Part shown: piece by piece, positions 54,304-62,979 of the stretch | How positions within the stretch are numbered: the first letter of the stretch is position 1 | Layout: each line of letters begins with the position of its first letter | Source: Echinicola shivajiensis | GTDB lineage: Bacteria > Bacteroidota > Bacteroidia > Cytophagales > Cyclobacteriaceae | Reading direction: 5' to 3' | DNA: 64,000 nucleotides | Assembly: GCF_018642165.1 (NCBI RefSeq) | Contig: NZ_JAHHZM010000001.1 | Location: 62,001-126,000, forward strand | Translations under genes and position numbers: made by a program | The notes under the pieces: generated by a model | Told to the model about the DNA's origin: nothing | Seen by the model: only the letters and a program-made list of their open reading frames with translations | Databases searched by the model: none

Positions 54304-54319
54304 ATGCAATCGATAGCGT
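54304..54319. promoter_or_regulatory. AATCGATA-type operator-like site 3
   Basis: ATGCAATCGATAGCGT, 90 bp upstream of the oxidoreductase ATG. The 12-base core GCAATCGATAGC is the same as in site 2, 132 bp away. Confidence 0.4.
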
Positions 54320-54408
54320 AATTAACAAATAGGCCAAACATTTCTCTTTTCACTAAAAACTAGTATTAGAATTAAAAATTTTAAATCAATAATTAAAACC
54401 CAAAATTT

Positions 54409-55770
54409 ATGAATGAAAAGAATTCGCGTCGTGACTTTTTGAAAAAGTCAGCATTGACCACAGCCGGCATTGGATTGAGTGCCATGTCATTCCCAGCAAG
54501 CAGTTATAGCAAAATATTAGGTGCTAACGACCGTATACAGGTTGGTATCGTGGGCTTTTCCAGTAGGGCTAAAAGTGCCCTGATCCCTGCTTTTTTGGGA
54601 CAAGCTAAGGAATTGAATTTTGAATTTACGGCAGTATCTGATATCTGGAACCGCCGTCGTGATGAGGCAGTAGGTTATATCAAGGGTTTGACGGGAACTA
54701 CCATCGCTGCAGCCCGGAATAATGATGAATTGTATGATAGGAAAGATGTTGATGCTGTGATAATCAGTACGGCAGATTTCCAGCATGCCCTACACTGTAA
54801 AGAGGCCGTGGAAGCCGGAAGGGATGTGTATGTAGAAAAACCATTTGCAGAGACCATGGCAGATGCCCGTGCAGCCAAGGAAGCAGCATTGCGAACCGGA
54901 AAGGTCATCCAGATAGGCTCCCAGCGCCGCAGTGGCGCCAATTACCATGCAGCCAATAAGTTTATCAAGGGAGGAAATTTTGGTGATATCGTAGCCGTTG
55001 AAATGACCTGGAATGTCAACCAACCTGGTCGTTGGAGAAGGACAGAAATGGCCAAGCAGATAAGAAAAGAAGATACCGATTGGAAACGGTATTTGATGAA
55101 CCGTCCCTATCAAGAATGGGATCCGCGAAAATATTTGGAATTCCGCCTATTCTGGCCATTCTCTTCTGGTATCCCCGGGCAATGGATGGCTCACCAGATT
55201 GACACCGTTCACTGGTTTACCGATTTGCCACACCCAAGAAGTGTAGCGGCAAATGGTGGGATTTATATGTGGAAAGATGGAAGGGAGAATTTTGATACCA
55301 TGACAGCAGTGATGGACTATGGTCCATTGGATGATAAGAGCAAAGGCTTCCAGGTAATCTATTCTTCCCGATTCACCAATTCCGCAGGTGGCACCAAAGA
55401 GATTTACTATTCCAATGCGGGTGAACTCAATTTGGATACCAATATGATTTCTCCAAATGGAGGCTTGAGAGAGAAATATGCCAAAGACATGGGCATGAAG
55501 GAAAACCTATTGCATGAAAAGTCCCTTGGTGAGCTGGCCAAGGTGGAAACGTCAGCCAATACCGGAGTGGACGATTTGACCTCTGCCCATATGAGAAACT
55601 GGATGGAATGTGTCAGAAGCCGCAAAAAGCCTAATGCCGATGTAATGGCAGGTTATAACCATTCCATTGCCAATATCATGACCACGGCAGCATTGAGAAC
55701 GGGACAGTATGTGACCTTTGATGAAGAAAAGCAAGAAGTATTGGCTGGAGGAAAAGTGTTCCAATATTAA
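54409..55770 (+). CDS. Gfo/Idh/MocA-family oxidoreductase, Tat-exported
   Basis: A 453-residue NAD(P)-dependent sugar oxidoreductase. The N-terminus NSRRDFLKKSALTTAGIGL is an exact twin-arginine signal (S-R-R-x-F-L-K), so the folded enzyme is exported with its cofactor. The Rossmann domain shows RIQVGIVGFSSRAKSALIPAF, and the conserved catalytic-region motif E-K-P in DVYVEKPFAETMADA. The C-terminal beta-sheet domain has GIPGQWMAHQIDTVHWFTDLPHPRS with the conserved D-x-x-x-W/H pattern. Relatives include GH109-type enzymes and inositol or sugar dehydrogenases. It is divergent from the SusC gene and followed 10 bp later by a DUF6807 gene. Confidence 0.92.
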   Translation: MNEKNSRRDFLKKSALTTAGIGLSAMSFPASSYSKILGANDRIQVGIVGFSSRAKSALIPAFLGQAKELNFEFTAVSDIWNRRRDEAVGYIKGLTGTTIAAARNNDELYDRKDVDAVIISTADFQHALHCKEAVEAGRDVYVEKPFAETMADARAAKEAALRTGKVIQIGSQRRSGANYHAANKFIKGGNFGDIVAVEMTWNVNQPGRWRRTEMAKQIRKEDTDWKRYLMNRPYQEWDPRKYLEFRLFWPFSSGIPGQWMAHQIDTVHWFTDLPHPRSVAANGGIYMWKDGRENFDTMTAVMDYGPLDDKSKGFQVIYSSRFTNSAGGTKEIYYSNAGELNLDTNMISPNGGLREKYAKDMGMKENLLHEKSLGELAKVETSANTGVDDLTSAHMRNWMECVRSRKKPNADVMAGYNHSIANIMTTAALRTGQYVTFDEEKQEVLAGGKVFQY

Positions 55771-55780
55771 GGTTTTGGTT

Positions 55781-56860
55781 ATGATAAATATGAGAAAACC
55801 ATCAAAAGCGTTAGGTGCAGCAATTTTAATTTCAGGGTTGATCATGAATTCTTTTTTCGAAAGCGGAGAGGCTGTAGCTCAGGATAAAAAGAACAAGGTT
55901 CAACTGGTAAGACAGGATAATGAAAAGAAGGTGGATGTATTGGTAGATGGCAAATTATTTACCTCTTACTATTACCCCAATACAATTGCCAAGCCAGTGC
56001 TTTACCCGATCATTACCGCCGGAGGACATGAAGTGACCCGGGGTTTTCCTTTGGCCCCGCGTCCTGGTGAGCGAGTGGACCACCCGCACCATGTGGGAAT
56101 GTGGTTCAATTATGGGGATGTAAATGGACTGGATTTCTGGAATAATTCTGATGCTATTCCAGCTGAGAAAAAGGATCACTACGGCAATATTGTCCAAAAG
56201 AAAATTGTCAGCACCCAAGAAGGAAAGGACCAGGCAGAATTAAAGGTTATGACGGATTGGATGGCCCCTGATGGAAAGGTCCTGCTTAAGGAGGAAACTT
56301 CGTTTGTTTTCAGTGCTGATGGACCGAAAAGAATGATTGACCGAATCACCAAGCTTACCGCTGTAAGTCAGGAAGTGGATATGAAGGATAATAAGGAGGG
56401 TATGCTTGGTATCCGAGTGGCTCGTGAGCTGGAACACCCATCTGATAAACCCGAAATTTTTACTGATGCTAACGGTATTGCCACCTCAGTGGCTTCCCTA
56501 AACAATGAAGGAGTGAGTGGAAATTACAGAAGCAGCAAAGGACTGGAAGGGGATGATGTATGGGGGACACGTGGAGAATGGGTGGATCTTTCCGGGGTGA
56601 TCAAAGGGGAAAAGGTTTCTTTGGCCATCATTGACCATCCAGACAATGTAGGTTATCCCACTTATTGGCATGCCAGGGGATATGGGCTCTTTGCAGCAAA
56701 TACCCTGGGGCAGAAAGCCCTAAGTGGAGGAAAAGAGGAGCTGAACTTTAAACTGGCTCAAGGTAAGTCGGTGACTTTCAAATATAGGGTAATTGTTGAT
56801 TCAGAAAACCTCTCGGATAAGGAGTTGAACAAGGAGTTTGCCTCATTTTCCAAAAAATAA
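55781..56860 (+). CDS. DUF6807 (PmoA-like) exported protein
   Basis: About 360 residues from ATG 55781 (MINMRKPSKALGAAILISGLIMNS, signal peptide); another in-frame ATG is at 55790, and a start inside the preceding gene is rejected. The mature part matches the DUF6807 family often annotated as methane oxygenase PmoA: KLFTSYYYPNTIAKPVLYPI, HEVTRGFPLAPRPGERVDHPHHVGMWFNYGDVNG with the conserved His-rich HPHH motif, and VSLAIIDHPDNVGYPTYWHARGYGLFAANTLG. The fold is a carbohydrate-active-type beta-sandwich; it is not a methane oxygenase. It regularly follows Gfo/Idh/MocA genes as here, suggesting a joint step in sugar modification. Confidence 0.88.
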   Translation: MINMRKPSKALGAAILISGLIMNSFFESGEAVAQDKKNKVQLVRQDNEKKVDVLVDGKLFTSYYYPNTIAKPVLYPIITAGGHEVTRGFPLAPRPGERVDHPHHVGMWFNYGDVNGLDFWNNSDAIPAEKKDHYGNIVQKKIVSTQEGKDQAELKVMTDWMAPDGKVLLKEETSFVFSADGPKRMIDRITKLTAVSQEVDMKDNKEGMLGIRVARELEHPSDKPEIFTDANGIATSVASLNNEGVSGNYRSSKGLEGDDVWGTRGEWVDLSGVIKGEKVSLAIIDHPDNVGYPTYWHARGYGLFAANTLGQKALSGGKEELNFKLAQGKSVTFKYRVIVDSENLSDKELNKEFASFSKK

Positions 56861-56888
56861 AATTGAAACCACTAATCTACCTTTATAA

Positions 56889-56921
56889 AAAAACGGATCC
56901 GGAATTATTGGATCCGTTTTT
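56889..56921 (+). terminator. intrinsic terminator
   Basis: AAAAACGGATCC pairs with GGATCCGTTTTT around a 9-base loop, 30 bp after the DUF6807 stop and followed by CTTTTT. It can act in both directions. Confidence 0.85.
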
Positions 56922-56988
56922 CTTTTTAGCTACCTATTAATTTGAAATTAAGAATAAGGATGGTTAAAGCCTTCCCTATATTTCCTTT

Positions 56989-57335
56989 TTAATAATTTTT
57001 GGCCTCTGGATCATTAGGGATCGTTTTACTAACCGGGTCATAGCAAAGTGGCCTGCCCAATTCCATGGACAGGTTGGCCAATATGCAGGAAGCCGAGGAA
57101 ATATGCCCTTGCTCAATATCTGCAATAGGAAGGTGGTTGTTTTCAATGGCACTTAGGAAACCCCTCATATGGTTTCTAGTGGCCGGTGCCGCATACAGCT
57201 CAATGTCCTTTTCCGTTAAATCTTCAGGATATTTTTCTCTTTCATAGACCACATCACCATGTATGGGGTCGCCTTTTCCCTGAGGAACAAAATCGTACCG
57301 GCTTACACTTGCGGAGATGGCATCCTTTTCTTATT
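56989..57335 (-). pseudogene. C-terminal fragment of a second Gfo/Idh/MocA oxidoreductase
   Basis: The minus-strand frame reads KKDAISASVSRYDFVPQGKG, then DPIHGDVVYEREKYPEDLTE, RNHMRGFLSAIENNHLPIADIEQGHISS and LANLSMELGRPLCYDP, the usual C-terminal end of Gfo/Idh/MocA proteins. The frame is open only from about 57335, where a stop precedes it. About three quarters of the gene is missing and unrelated DNA with a RadC-like gene follows. This is a breakpoint in the utilisation locus. Confidence 0.8.
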
Positions 57336-57361
57336 TAACACACCCTTTTGCCAACAATAAT

Positions 57362-57381
57362 AAAAAGGGCTTTACAGCCCT
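57362..57381 (-). terminator. terminator overlapping the RadC-like stop codon
   Basis: AGGGCT-GTAA-AGCCCT followed by TTTTT on the minus strand. The RadC-like stop codon TAA lies in the loop. Confidence 0.75.
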
Positions 57382-57842
57382 CCTTCATCTGCGAATGAAT
57401 AATATCCTCCAGATGTTACAATGATGTGATCTAATACTGGCAACTCCATCAGCTTTCCCAGTTCAACTATCTTTTCGGAAAGCTTACTGTCAGCATGGCT
57501 AGGAATCCTATTTCCAGAAGGATGGTTATGACTTAAGATCAATCCTGAACTATTGGCCTTTAAGGCGCTTGCAAAAATCAACTTGGGATCGGCAACGGTT
57601 CCTGATATTCCACCAGTGGATATATTAACGATTCCAAGGACCTTATTGGCCCTATTTAACAACATCACCTTAAACTGCTCTATAAATTGCAGTTTGGATT
57701 GATCCCAATTCCCAATTAACAGTTCATAAGCGTCCTTGGAAGAAGTGATTTTTGGTAAGTCTGAAAACTTGATTATCGGCTGATAGCTCAGGGTTATTTC
57801 TGCTACTTGGTGCGATGCGATATTTTTGTTTTTGGTATCCAT
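57372..57842 (-). CDS. RadC/JAB-domain protein
   Basis: A 156-residue JAMM-fold protein starting at ATG 57842 (MDTKNKNIASHQVAEITLSY); an upstream in-frame start adds 41 residues with no support. The metal motif is clear: ILSHNHPSGNRIPSHAD (H-x-H, then Asp), with an upstream VLGIVNISTGGISGTVADPKLIF. It consists of the JAB domain only, without the N-terminal HhH of chromosomal RadC. Such short forms are typical of mobile islands and prophages. It lies between a truncated oxidoreductase and two MNT/HEPN pairs. Confidence 0.88.
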   Translation of the reverse strand: MDTKNKNIASHQVAEITLSYQPIIKFSDLPKITSSKDAYELLIGNWDQSKLQFIEQFKVMLLNRANKVLGIVNISTGGISGTVADPKLIFASALKANSSGLILSHNHPSGNRIPSHADSKLSEKIVELGKLMELPVLDHIIVTSGGYYSFADEGGL

Positions 57843-58047
57843 AATATTTCGATTTAAATGGTTAGAAATTAAATATGGTACCATCTCAGCTTGAGGGCAA
57901 TCAAGGCCAAGTGGCAACGGAATAAATGAGGGCCATGCGGGCAGAACAGTGTTTATGCCGGACACTCTTGGCCGCTTCAGCAGCCCGAAAGCTAAATTGT
58001 GACATGATTAATGTAATAATAATGATTAACGCTTTACCCCATTACTT

Positions 58048-58359
58048 CTAAGCATTAACTCTTATATAAAAAATTTCCCCTACCCTATTGATATGATCTA
58101 AAAGTTCCTGATTATCAATATGTTTCTTTATGGACAAATCGATCTTATAAGGTAAAAGAATATCATCCAATCTGTTTTCAAGGTCAAATAAGTCACTAAG
58201 ATCAAAACCTTCACCTTCAATTGTTAAATCAATATCCGATGCTGGACGATAATTTCCCTTGGCACGAGAACCGTATAGAATAACTTTAGATATTGCAGGG
58301 AATTCCGAAAATATCTTGTTAATAGATTCTATTTCCTCAGTTAAAAGACCAAATTTCAT
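58048..58359 (-). CDS. mntA: minimal nucleotidyltransferase (MNT antitoxin)
   Basis: A 103-residue MNT-domain protein: VILYGSRAKGNYRPASDIDLTIEG carries the G-S motif and the catalytic S-D-x-D pair. YKIDLSIKKHI provides the third carboxylate. It is the second gene of an MNT/HEPN pair of the HI0073/HI0074 type, overlapping the HEPN gene by 4 bp (ATGA type). In this toxin-antitoxin class the MNT enzyme adds AMP groups to the HEPN RNase and silences it. The catalytic residues are intact, so this pair is probably functional. Confidence 0.88.
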   Translation of the reverse strand: MKFGLLTEEIESINKIFSEFPAISKVILYGSRAKGNYRPASDIDLTIEGEGFDLSDLFDLENRLDDILLPYKIDLSIKKHIDNQELLDHINRVGEIFYIRVNA

Positions 58360-58838
58360 CCTTCAAAAATGTTTTTTTGCTCCCCACTACGTTTATTTTC
58401 CATAATTGCCTTAAAGGCTAAAAACTCAGGATAATACTCCTCTAAAATTTTTGAAAAAATTTCCTGAGCAGTATCTTCATTATATGTATGGGAGGTTTTA
58501 TTCCTACTTTGGATCATTTCCATCCAAACTTTTCCTTCAGTAATCAAACCTGTACTAAAGGCTTCCCTGGTGGCATCTCGTGACCCATATATTTCAATAT
58601 TCCCTCTTTCTCTCAAAAAGTCCTTCATTACATTCCAGGCCAACTCGTGGGTATATTCAAACCTTTGAATCAAACCTTCCTTAACAATATCCTCTCCCTT
58701 TTCGAAAAGTAGCTCATCATATTCACCATCTTGATAATAATTTTCCTTAATATAATCCACTGCTTGCTCCAGCTTGAGAAGGGCCTTATTAAAATTGGCA
58801 AACCTTTGCTCCCATCTTACATCTTTTGACATATTCAA
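58356..58838 (-). CDS. HEPN protein (nucleotidyltransferase substrate-binding, HI0074 type)
   Basis: A 160-residue all-helical protein: RFANFNKALLKLEQAVDYIKENYY, EGLIQRFEYTHELAWNVMKDFLRERG and VWMEMIQSRNKTSHTYNEDTAQEI. The R-N-K-T-S-H segment is the HEPN R-x4-H active motif of RNase toxins. It precedes and overlaps its MNT partner. The length and order (HEPN first) match the HI0074 family rather than HepT. Confidence 0.88.
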   Translation of the reverse strand: MNMSKDVRWEQRFANFNKALLKLEQAVDYIKENYYQDGEYDELLFEKGEDIVKEGLIQRFEYTHELAWNVMKDFLRERGNIEIYGSRDATREAFSTGLITEGKVWMEMIQSRNKTSHTYNEDTAQEIFSKILEEYYPEFLAFKAIMENKRSGEQKNIFEG

Positions 58839-58942
58839 ATAATTATCTATTGATCCATCTATTCAAAAGTAGAACCTTTTTTTAAATCAAAAAAGAATCG
58901 GAATTAATGCATTACTTCTCTAAATCAAAAAACACATGCTGT

Positions 58943-59278
58943 TTAGATTAAAACCCAAATTAGTTTAATATGATCATCCTTCAATTTGGGGATATGACGT
59001 TTTATGATTGCCCATACAATTGTATTGTCAATACTATCATATGCATGTACCAACCTGTTTCTAAATCCAACCATTTGATAGTCATGTTCCAAACGAACTC
59101 CTAATTTTCAAAGTTGGTTAATTGCTTCACCAATAATAGATAGTTGCCTTTCAATGGCACCTTGAGTTTTCAGATCAGCTTCATAATCATAAAAGTTACC
59201 TATCCCCTCCATGAATTGATCGATTTTATCAATTGCCAAGGAAATATCAGACAAATACTTTTTCGCCTGTTCGGTCAT
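58943..59278 (-). pseudogene. hepT: HepT-like DUF86 toxin with in-frame stop
   Basis: From ATG 59278 the frame reads TEQAKKYLSDISLAIDKIDQ and RQLSIIGEAINQL, then TGA at codon 57, then KLGVRLEHDYQMVGFRNRLVHAYDSI and VWAIIKRHIPKL to a normal stop at codon 112. The R-N-R-L-V-H HEPN active motif is present but lies behind the stop, so the toxin is inactivated. Its upstream MNT partner is frameshifted at its 3' end. Confidence 0.8.
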
Positions 59279-59581
59279 AAATTAATTGCTTGGATTGTTC
59301 TATTGATTTTCTCAAGCCTGGTTTTTTATAGATTGGTCGGTAAGCAGGTCAACTTTTCGATCATAAAATCCTTCCAATGTATCCCATAGGGAAAGAAGAA
59401 GCTCCCCTTTTTCCAAAGGATCAGAAGGGCTTAATTCCACCAGTAAATTAATATCACTTGTTTTTTTATTGAACCTGTCAGATATAGCTGAGCCAAAAGA
59501 ATAAAGTTGTTCAACCTTATGTTCTTTACATATCTTTTTGAATTCCTCAATATTTCCAACAATTTGTACTTTCACCCGCAT
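59247..59581 (-). pseudogene. MNT antitoxin with frameshifted 3' end
   Basis: ATG 59581 gives VQIVGNIEEFKKICKEHKVEQLYSFGSAISDRFNKKTSDINLLVELSP. The catalytic pair S-D-x-D reads S-D-I-N, and GFYDRKVDLLTDQSIKN follows. The frame ends early at 59312. Restoring one C after AAAAAACC would give GLRKSIEQSKQLIYDR and a stop at 59247 that overlaps the HepT start, the normal arrangement. The second antitoxin is thus damaged together with its toxin. Confidence 0.7.
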
Positions 59582-59765
59582 AAATCAAAAATAAGGACTT
59601 TTTTAATTATACGAGGAATGCCTAGGTTGGCTTGGGCAGCTTTTCTTCAAACTTTGCATAAAAACCTTCCATAAGAATTGGACAAAAAAAAACAGAACCA
59701 CATTAAAAACATAGCCCTGTCTTTTTTTAAAGCATCATTCTTTTATCCCAGTCATCAATTAAATT

Positions 59766-61391
59766 TTACCTTCTATTGTTGACCACCTCTAGGTATTCTT
59801 TTAAAAACCGCTCGTCATTGGCATCACTGTCTCCATATTGCACTCTCAAGTCAGCCAATTTTTCGTGCATCATTTCCTGGACGTCGGAATATGAAGGGTC
59901 GTTATAAAGATTATTAAGTTCTTGAGGGTCTTTCTCCAAATCATAGAGTTCCCACTCGTCTATATCATAGTAAAAATGCATTAGCTTATATCTTTCTGTG
60001 GCCACTCCATAATGCCTTTTTACCATATGAACAGAAGGATATTCATAATAGGTATAATAAATAGCATCACGCCAATTCCCCTCATTTCCCTGTACAAGCC
60101 CCCTAAAGGATTCTCCTTGCATTTCCTTTGGAATTTCTAATCCTGCATAGTCTAAAAAGGTAGGGGCAAAATCCAAATTCTGAACAAGTCTGTCCACCTT
60201 CGTTCCAGCTTTGATTTCTTTGGGATATTTCACCAAAAGGGGAGTCCTAAATGATTGCTCATACATAAAACGCTTATCGAACCAGCCATGCTCACCCAAA
60301 TAAAACCCTTGATCTGAGGTATAAACGACAATGGTATTTTCATCAAGTCCTTCCGCTTCCAAGTAATCCAGTAACTCACCTACCCCATCATCAACTGACT
60401 GGATAGTCCTCAAATAATCTTTGATGTATCGGTTAAATTTCCAAATCCCAACCTCTTCAGCTTCCTTCTCATTAAGCCCTTGCTTTTCTCCTTGTCGATA
60501 TGCTTTTTTGAAAGCGTCATTTTTAGGGCCATAGGCGTTTTCCCACGCCTCTAATTGTTCGGGGGAAAATCTTGCCAGTTCCCTATCAAACCCCGTACTG
60601 TCTCCATCAGGGGAGACGACCATTTTAAAATCATGTCCCCATCTAGCATGTCCATCAATTTCCATTTCCTGCTCTTTGGCGGCTCTTCCACGACCTGCGT
60701 AGCCTGATTTATCATCATTATAAGTGGAAGGTGGAGTAAATGTTTTATCATCAAATAAGGTCAAATACTCTGGTGCGGGTTTCCAATTACGATGAGGGGC
60801 TTTTTGATGGTACATCAATAGAAAAGGTTTTTCCTGATCCCTACCATTCTTCAACCAGTCCAATGCACTATCTGTTGTGATATCAGTTACATATCCATCA
60901 AAGCGCTTCCTTTCTCCGTTTACAATAAAATCAGGATTATAATAGTGCCCTTGCCCGGGTAATACCATTGAATAGTCAAATCCTTGCGGTAAGCCATCCA
61001 AATGGATTTTCCCTATCAAAGCTGTCTGGTAACCACTTGACTGCAGCAGTTTGGCAAAATTATCTTGGTCCCAATCAAATGGTTGAACATTATCTACTTT
61101 TCCATTAACAAAACTATGCTTACCTGTCAGGATAACCGCCCTGCTGGGTGCACAAATGGAATTTGTCACATACGCTCGGTTAAAGATTGCCCCTTCATTA
61201 GCTATCCTATCTATATTTGGGGTCTCATTCAAATTATGTCCATAGGCACTGATTGCCTGATAAGCATGATCGTCACTCATAATAAAAATTATATTGGGTG
61301 GTCTTTTATCTGCAGACTCTTCTGTTTTTTCACAAGCGAACATAAAGCTGATCAACAACATTATGCCCAAAAATCCATTTTGTATTCTCAT
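59766..61391 (-). CDS. sulfatase, type I (S1 family)
   Basis: A 541-residue lipoprotein (LLISFMFAC) and formylglycine-dependent sulfatase. RPPNIIFIMSDDHAYQAISAYG has the metal-binding Asp pair. The maturation motif is C-A-P-S-R in NSICAPSRAVILTGKHS, in which Cys is converted to formylglycine. Further signatures are ALIGKIHLDGLPQGFDY, FLLMYHQKAPHRNWKP and VVYTSDQGFYLGEHGWFDKRFMYEQ. It removes sulfate esters from a glycan, probably at the cell surface or in the periplasm. It follows a second sulfatase gene after 29 bp, forming one operon with the SusD gene upstream. Confidence 0.93.
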   Translation of the reverse strand: MRIQNGFLGIMLLISFMFACEKTEESADKRPPNIIFIMSDDHAYQAISAYGHNLNETPNIDRIANEGAIFNRAYVTNSICAPSRAVILTGKHSFVNGKVDNVQPFDWDQDNFAKLLQSSGYQTALIGKIHLDGLPQGFDYSMVLPGQGHYYNPDFIVNGERKRFDGYVTDITTDSALDWLKNGRDQEKPFLLMYHQKAPHRNWKPAPEYLTLFDDKTFTPPSTYNDDKSGYAGRGRAAKEQEMEIDGHARWGHDFKMVVSPDGDSTGFDRELARFSPEQLEAWENAYGPKNDAFKKAYRQGEKQGLNEKEAEEVGIWKFNRYIKDYLRTIQSVDDGVGELLDYLEAEGLDENTIVVYTSDQGFYLGEHGWFDKRFMYEQSFRTPLLVKYPKEIKAGTKVDRLVQNLDFAPTFLDYAGLEIPKEMQGESFRGLVQGNEGNWRDAIYYTYYEYPSVHMVKRHYGVATERYKLMHFYYDIDEWELYDLEKDPQELNNLYNDPSYSDVQEMMHEKLADLRVQYGDSDANDERFLKEYLEVVNNRR

Positions 61392-61420
61392 AATTATAGG
61401 GTATTAAATCCTTAAATATA

Positions 61421-62890
61421 TTATTCAATCCTTCCAGGAACTCTTCTGTTATTACCTTCCATTCCTAATAAATCATCTCCCAAGTCTTGTCTGGCCTTCT
61501 TAGCTATCTCCATCAATTCGTCGACTTTCTCTGGATAAAGCACTTCAACATTATACCTTTCTCCAGGATCATCTTGAAGGTTATACAAACTAAGTGGTAT
61601 ATCATTCATCCCTGTCTTTCCAGGTACTCCATTCTTTCCAGGCAAAAACTCTTGATAAGTTCTGCTGCTGTGAGGTAAAATCAACTTCCAGTTACCTTTC
61701 CTTACTGCTTGCAAAGAATTTTTATTGTAGTAGTAATAGAATTCACTTCTTGGAACTACTTTTTCATTTCCCTTCAACAGTTCCATTATGCTTACACCAT
61801 CAATCTTCTTAATGGGCAGTTCTGCTCCAATTATTTCAGCTATGGTAGGTAAAATATCAATAGTGGAAACCAATTTGTTGCAAACACCTCCCTCTTTGAT
61901 CACTTTTGGCCATTTCATGATGCAAGGTACACGGTGACCGCCCTCAAAGGATGTGGCCTTTCCTTCTCGTAGTCCAAAGGCACTGCCTGCATGTTGCCCA
62001 AAATTTACCCATGGACCATTATCCGAAGTAAAAATAAGAAGGGTATTCTCTGATAAACCGTTTTCATCAAGCGCTTTAACTATTTCTCCTACCGACCAAT
62101 CAATTTCCATCATGACGTCCCCGTAAATACCCTGATCGCTTTTTCCTTTGAACCTATCCGAAACTGCCAAAGGTACATGTGGCATGGAGTGGGACAACAC
62201 CAATAGGAAAGGTGAAGTCGCATTTTCATGGATAAACCTCACTGATTGTTCCGTATATATAGAAGTCAGTTTTTCCTGATCCTCTAGATTCTCAACAGTA
62301 CTCCATACTGTATCCATAGCCATTAGAGGTAATTCTGGGTAGCTGGCTTTCCGCGCATGGGTCTCTTCAGTGGCCAATTTCATATCATAGGTCCATTTCC
62401 ACATGTCGTTGGAATAAGGTAATCCCACAAATTCGTCAAAACCTTGCTTTGTAGGCAAAAAAGGCGGTCTATTTCCTAAATGCCATTTTCCGAAGAGGGC
62501 GGTTTTATAGTCACCCTTTCTTTTTACCAGCTCCGCTATGGTTTCTTCATTCGGGTTCAAGCCAATTTTGGAATGTGGATTTAATGCTCCACTTATTCCT
62601 AATCGATTGGGGTAACAACCAGTCATTAAGCCTGCCCTTGAAGCACTACAAATGGGTTGCGCTACCTCAAAATCTGTAAACCGCATACCTTCATTTGCCA
62701 ATTGATCCAAGTTTGGGGTCATATACCCTTTTGCGCCATAACTTGACAAATCCCCATACCCCATATCATCCATAAATATGATAACTATATTAGGAGTCCT
62801 ATGAGCGTCATGGGCAAATAATTTTGGAAAAATGCCCACCAAGTTCAAAATCACAAGGAATGATATCCCTTTCTTTTTGATTCTGTCCAT
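61421..62890 (-). CDS. sulfatase, type I (S1 family)
   Basis: A 489-residue exported sulfatase (signal peptide ISFLVILNLVGIFPKLFA). NIVIIFMDDMGYGDLSSYGAKG gives the metal site, and C-S-A-S-R in QPICSASRAGLMTGCYPNRLG is the formylglycine motif. FGKWHLGNRPPFLPTKQGFDEF and TLLIFTSDNGPWVNFGQHAGSA are typical of the family. It differs from its downstream neighbour in substrate-pocket regions, so the two probably remove different sulfate groups. A hairpin separates it from SusD upstream. Confidence 0.93.
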   Translation of the reverse strand: MDRIKKKGISFLVILNLVGIFPKLFAHDAHRTPNIVIIFMDDMGYGDLSSYGAKGYMTPNLDQLANEGMRFTDFEVAQPICSASRAGLMTGCYPNRLGISGALNPHSKIGLNPNEETIAELVKRKGDYKTALFGKWHLGNRPPFLPTKQGFDEFVGLPYSNDMWKWTYDMKLATEETHARKASYPELPLMAMDTVWSTVENLEDQEKLTSIYTEQSVRFIHENATSPFLLVLSHSMPHVPLAVSDRFKGKSDQGIYGDVMMEIDWSVGEIVKALDENGLSENTLLIFTSDNGPWVNFGQHAGSAFGLREGKATSFEGGHRVPCIMKWPKVIKEGGVCNKLVSTIDILPTIAEIIGAELPIKKIDGVSIMELLKGNEKVVPRSEFYYYYNKNSLQAVRKGNWKLILPHSSRTYQEFLPGKNGVPGKTGMNDIPLSLYNLQDDPGERYNVEVLYPEKVDELMEIAKKARQDLGDDLLGMEGNNRRVPGRIE

Positions 62891-62904
62891 TTCTAAGAAT
62901 TAAA

Positions 62905-62970
62905 AAAGACAATCCATTTCCATTAAAAAACAGAATTTGATCCGTTTTTAGCTAAAACAGGATTGTCTTT
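62905..62970 (-). terminator. terminator or attenuator between SusD and sulfatase
   Basis: On the minus strand AAAGACAATCC pairs with GGATTGTCTTT over 11 bp, enclosing an inner GTTTTAGCTAAAAAC hairpin, and is followed by a T-run. It ends 15 bp upstream of the sulfatase ATG, so it may partially attenuate transcription into the sulfatases. Confidence 0.6.
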
Positions 62971-62979
62971 CTTTATGAG

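Noticed and set aside
54001-54321. A 106-aa plus-strand frame upstream of the oxidoreductase
   Set aside because: Composition is that of AT-rich intergenic DNA and it contains two of the operator-like sites.
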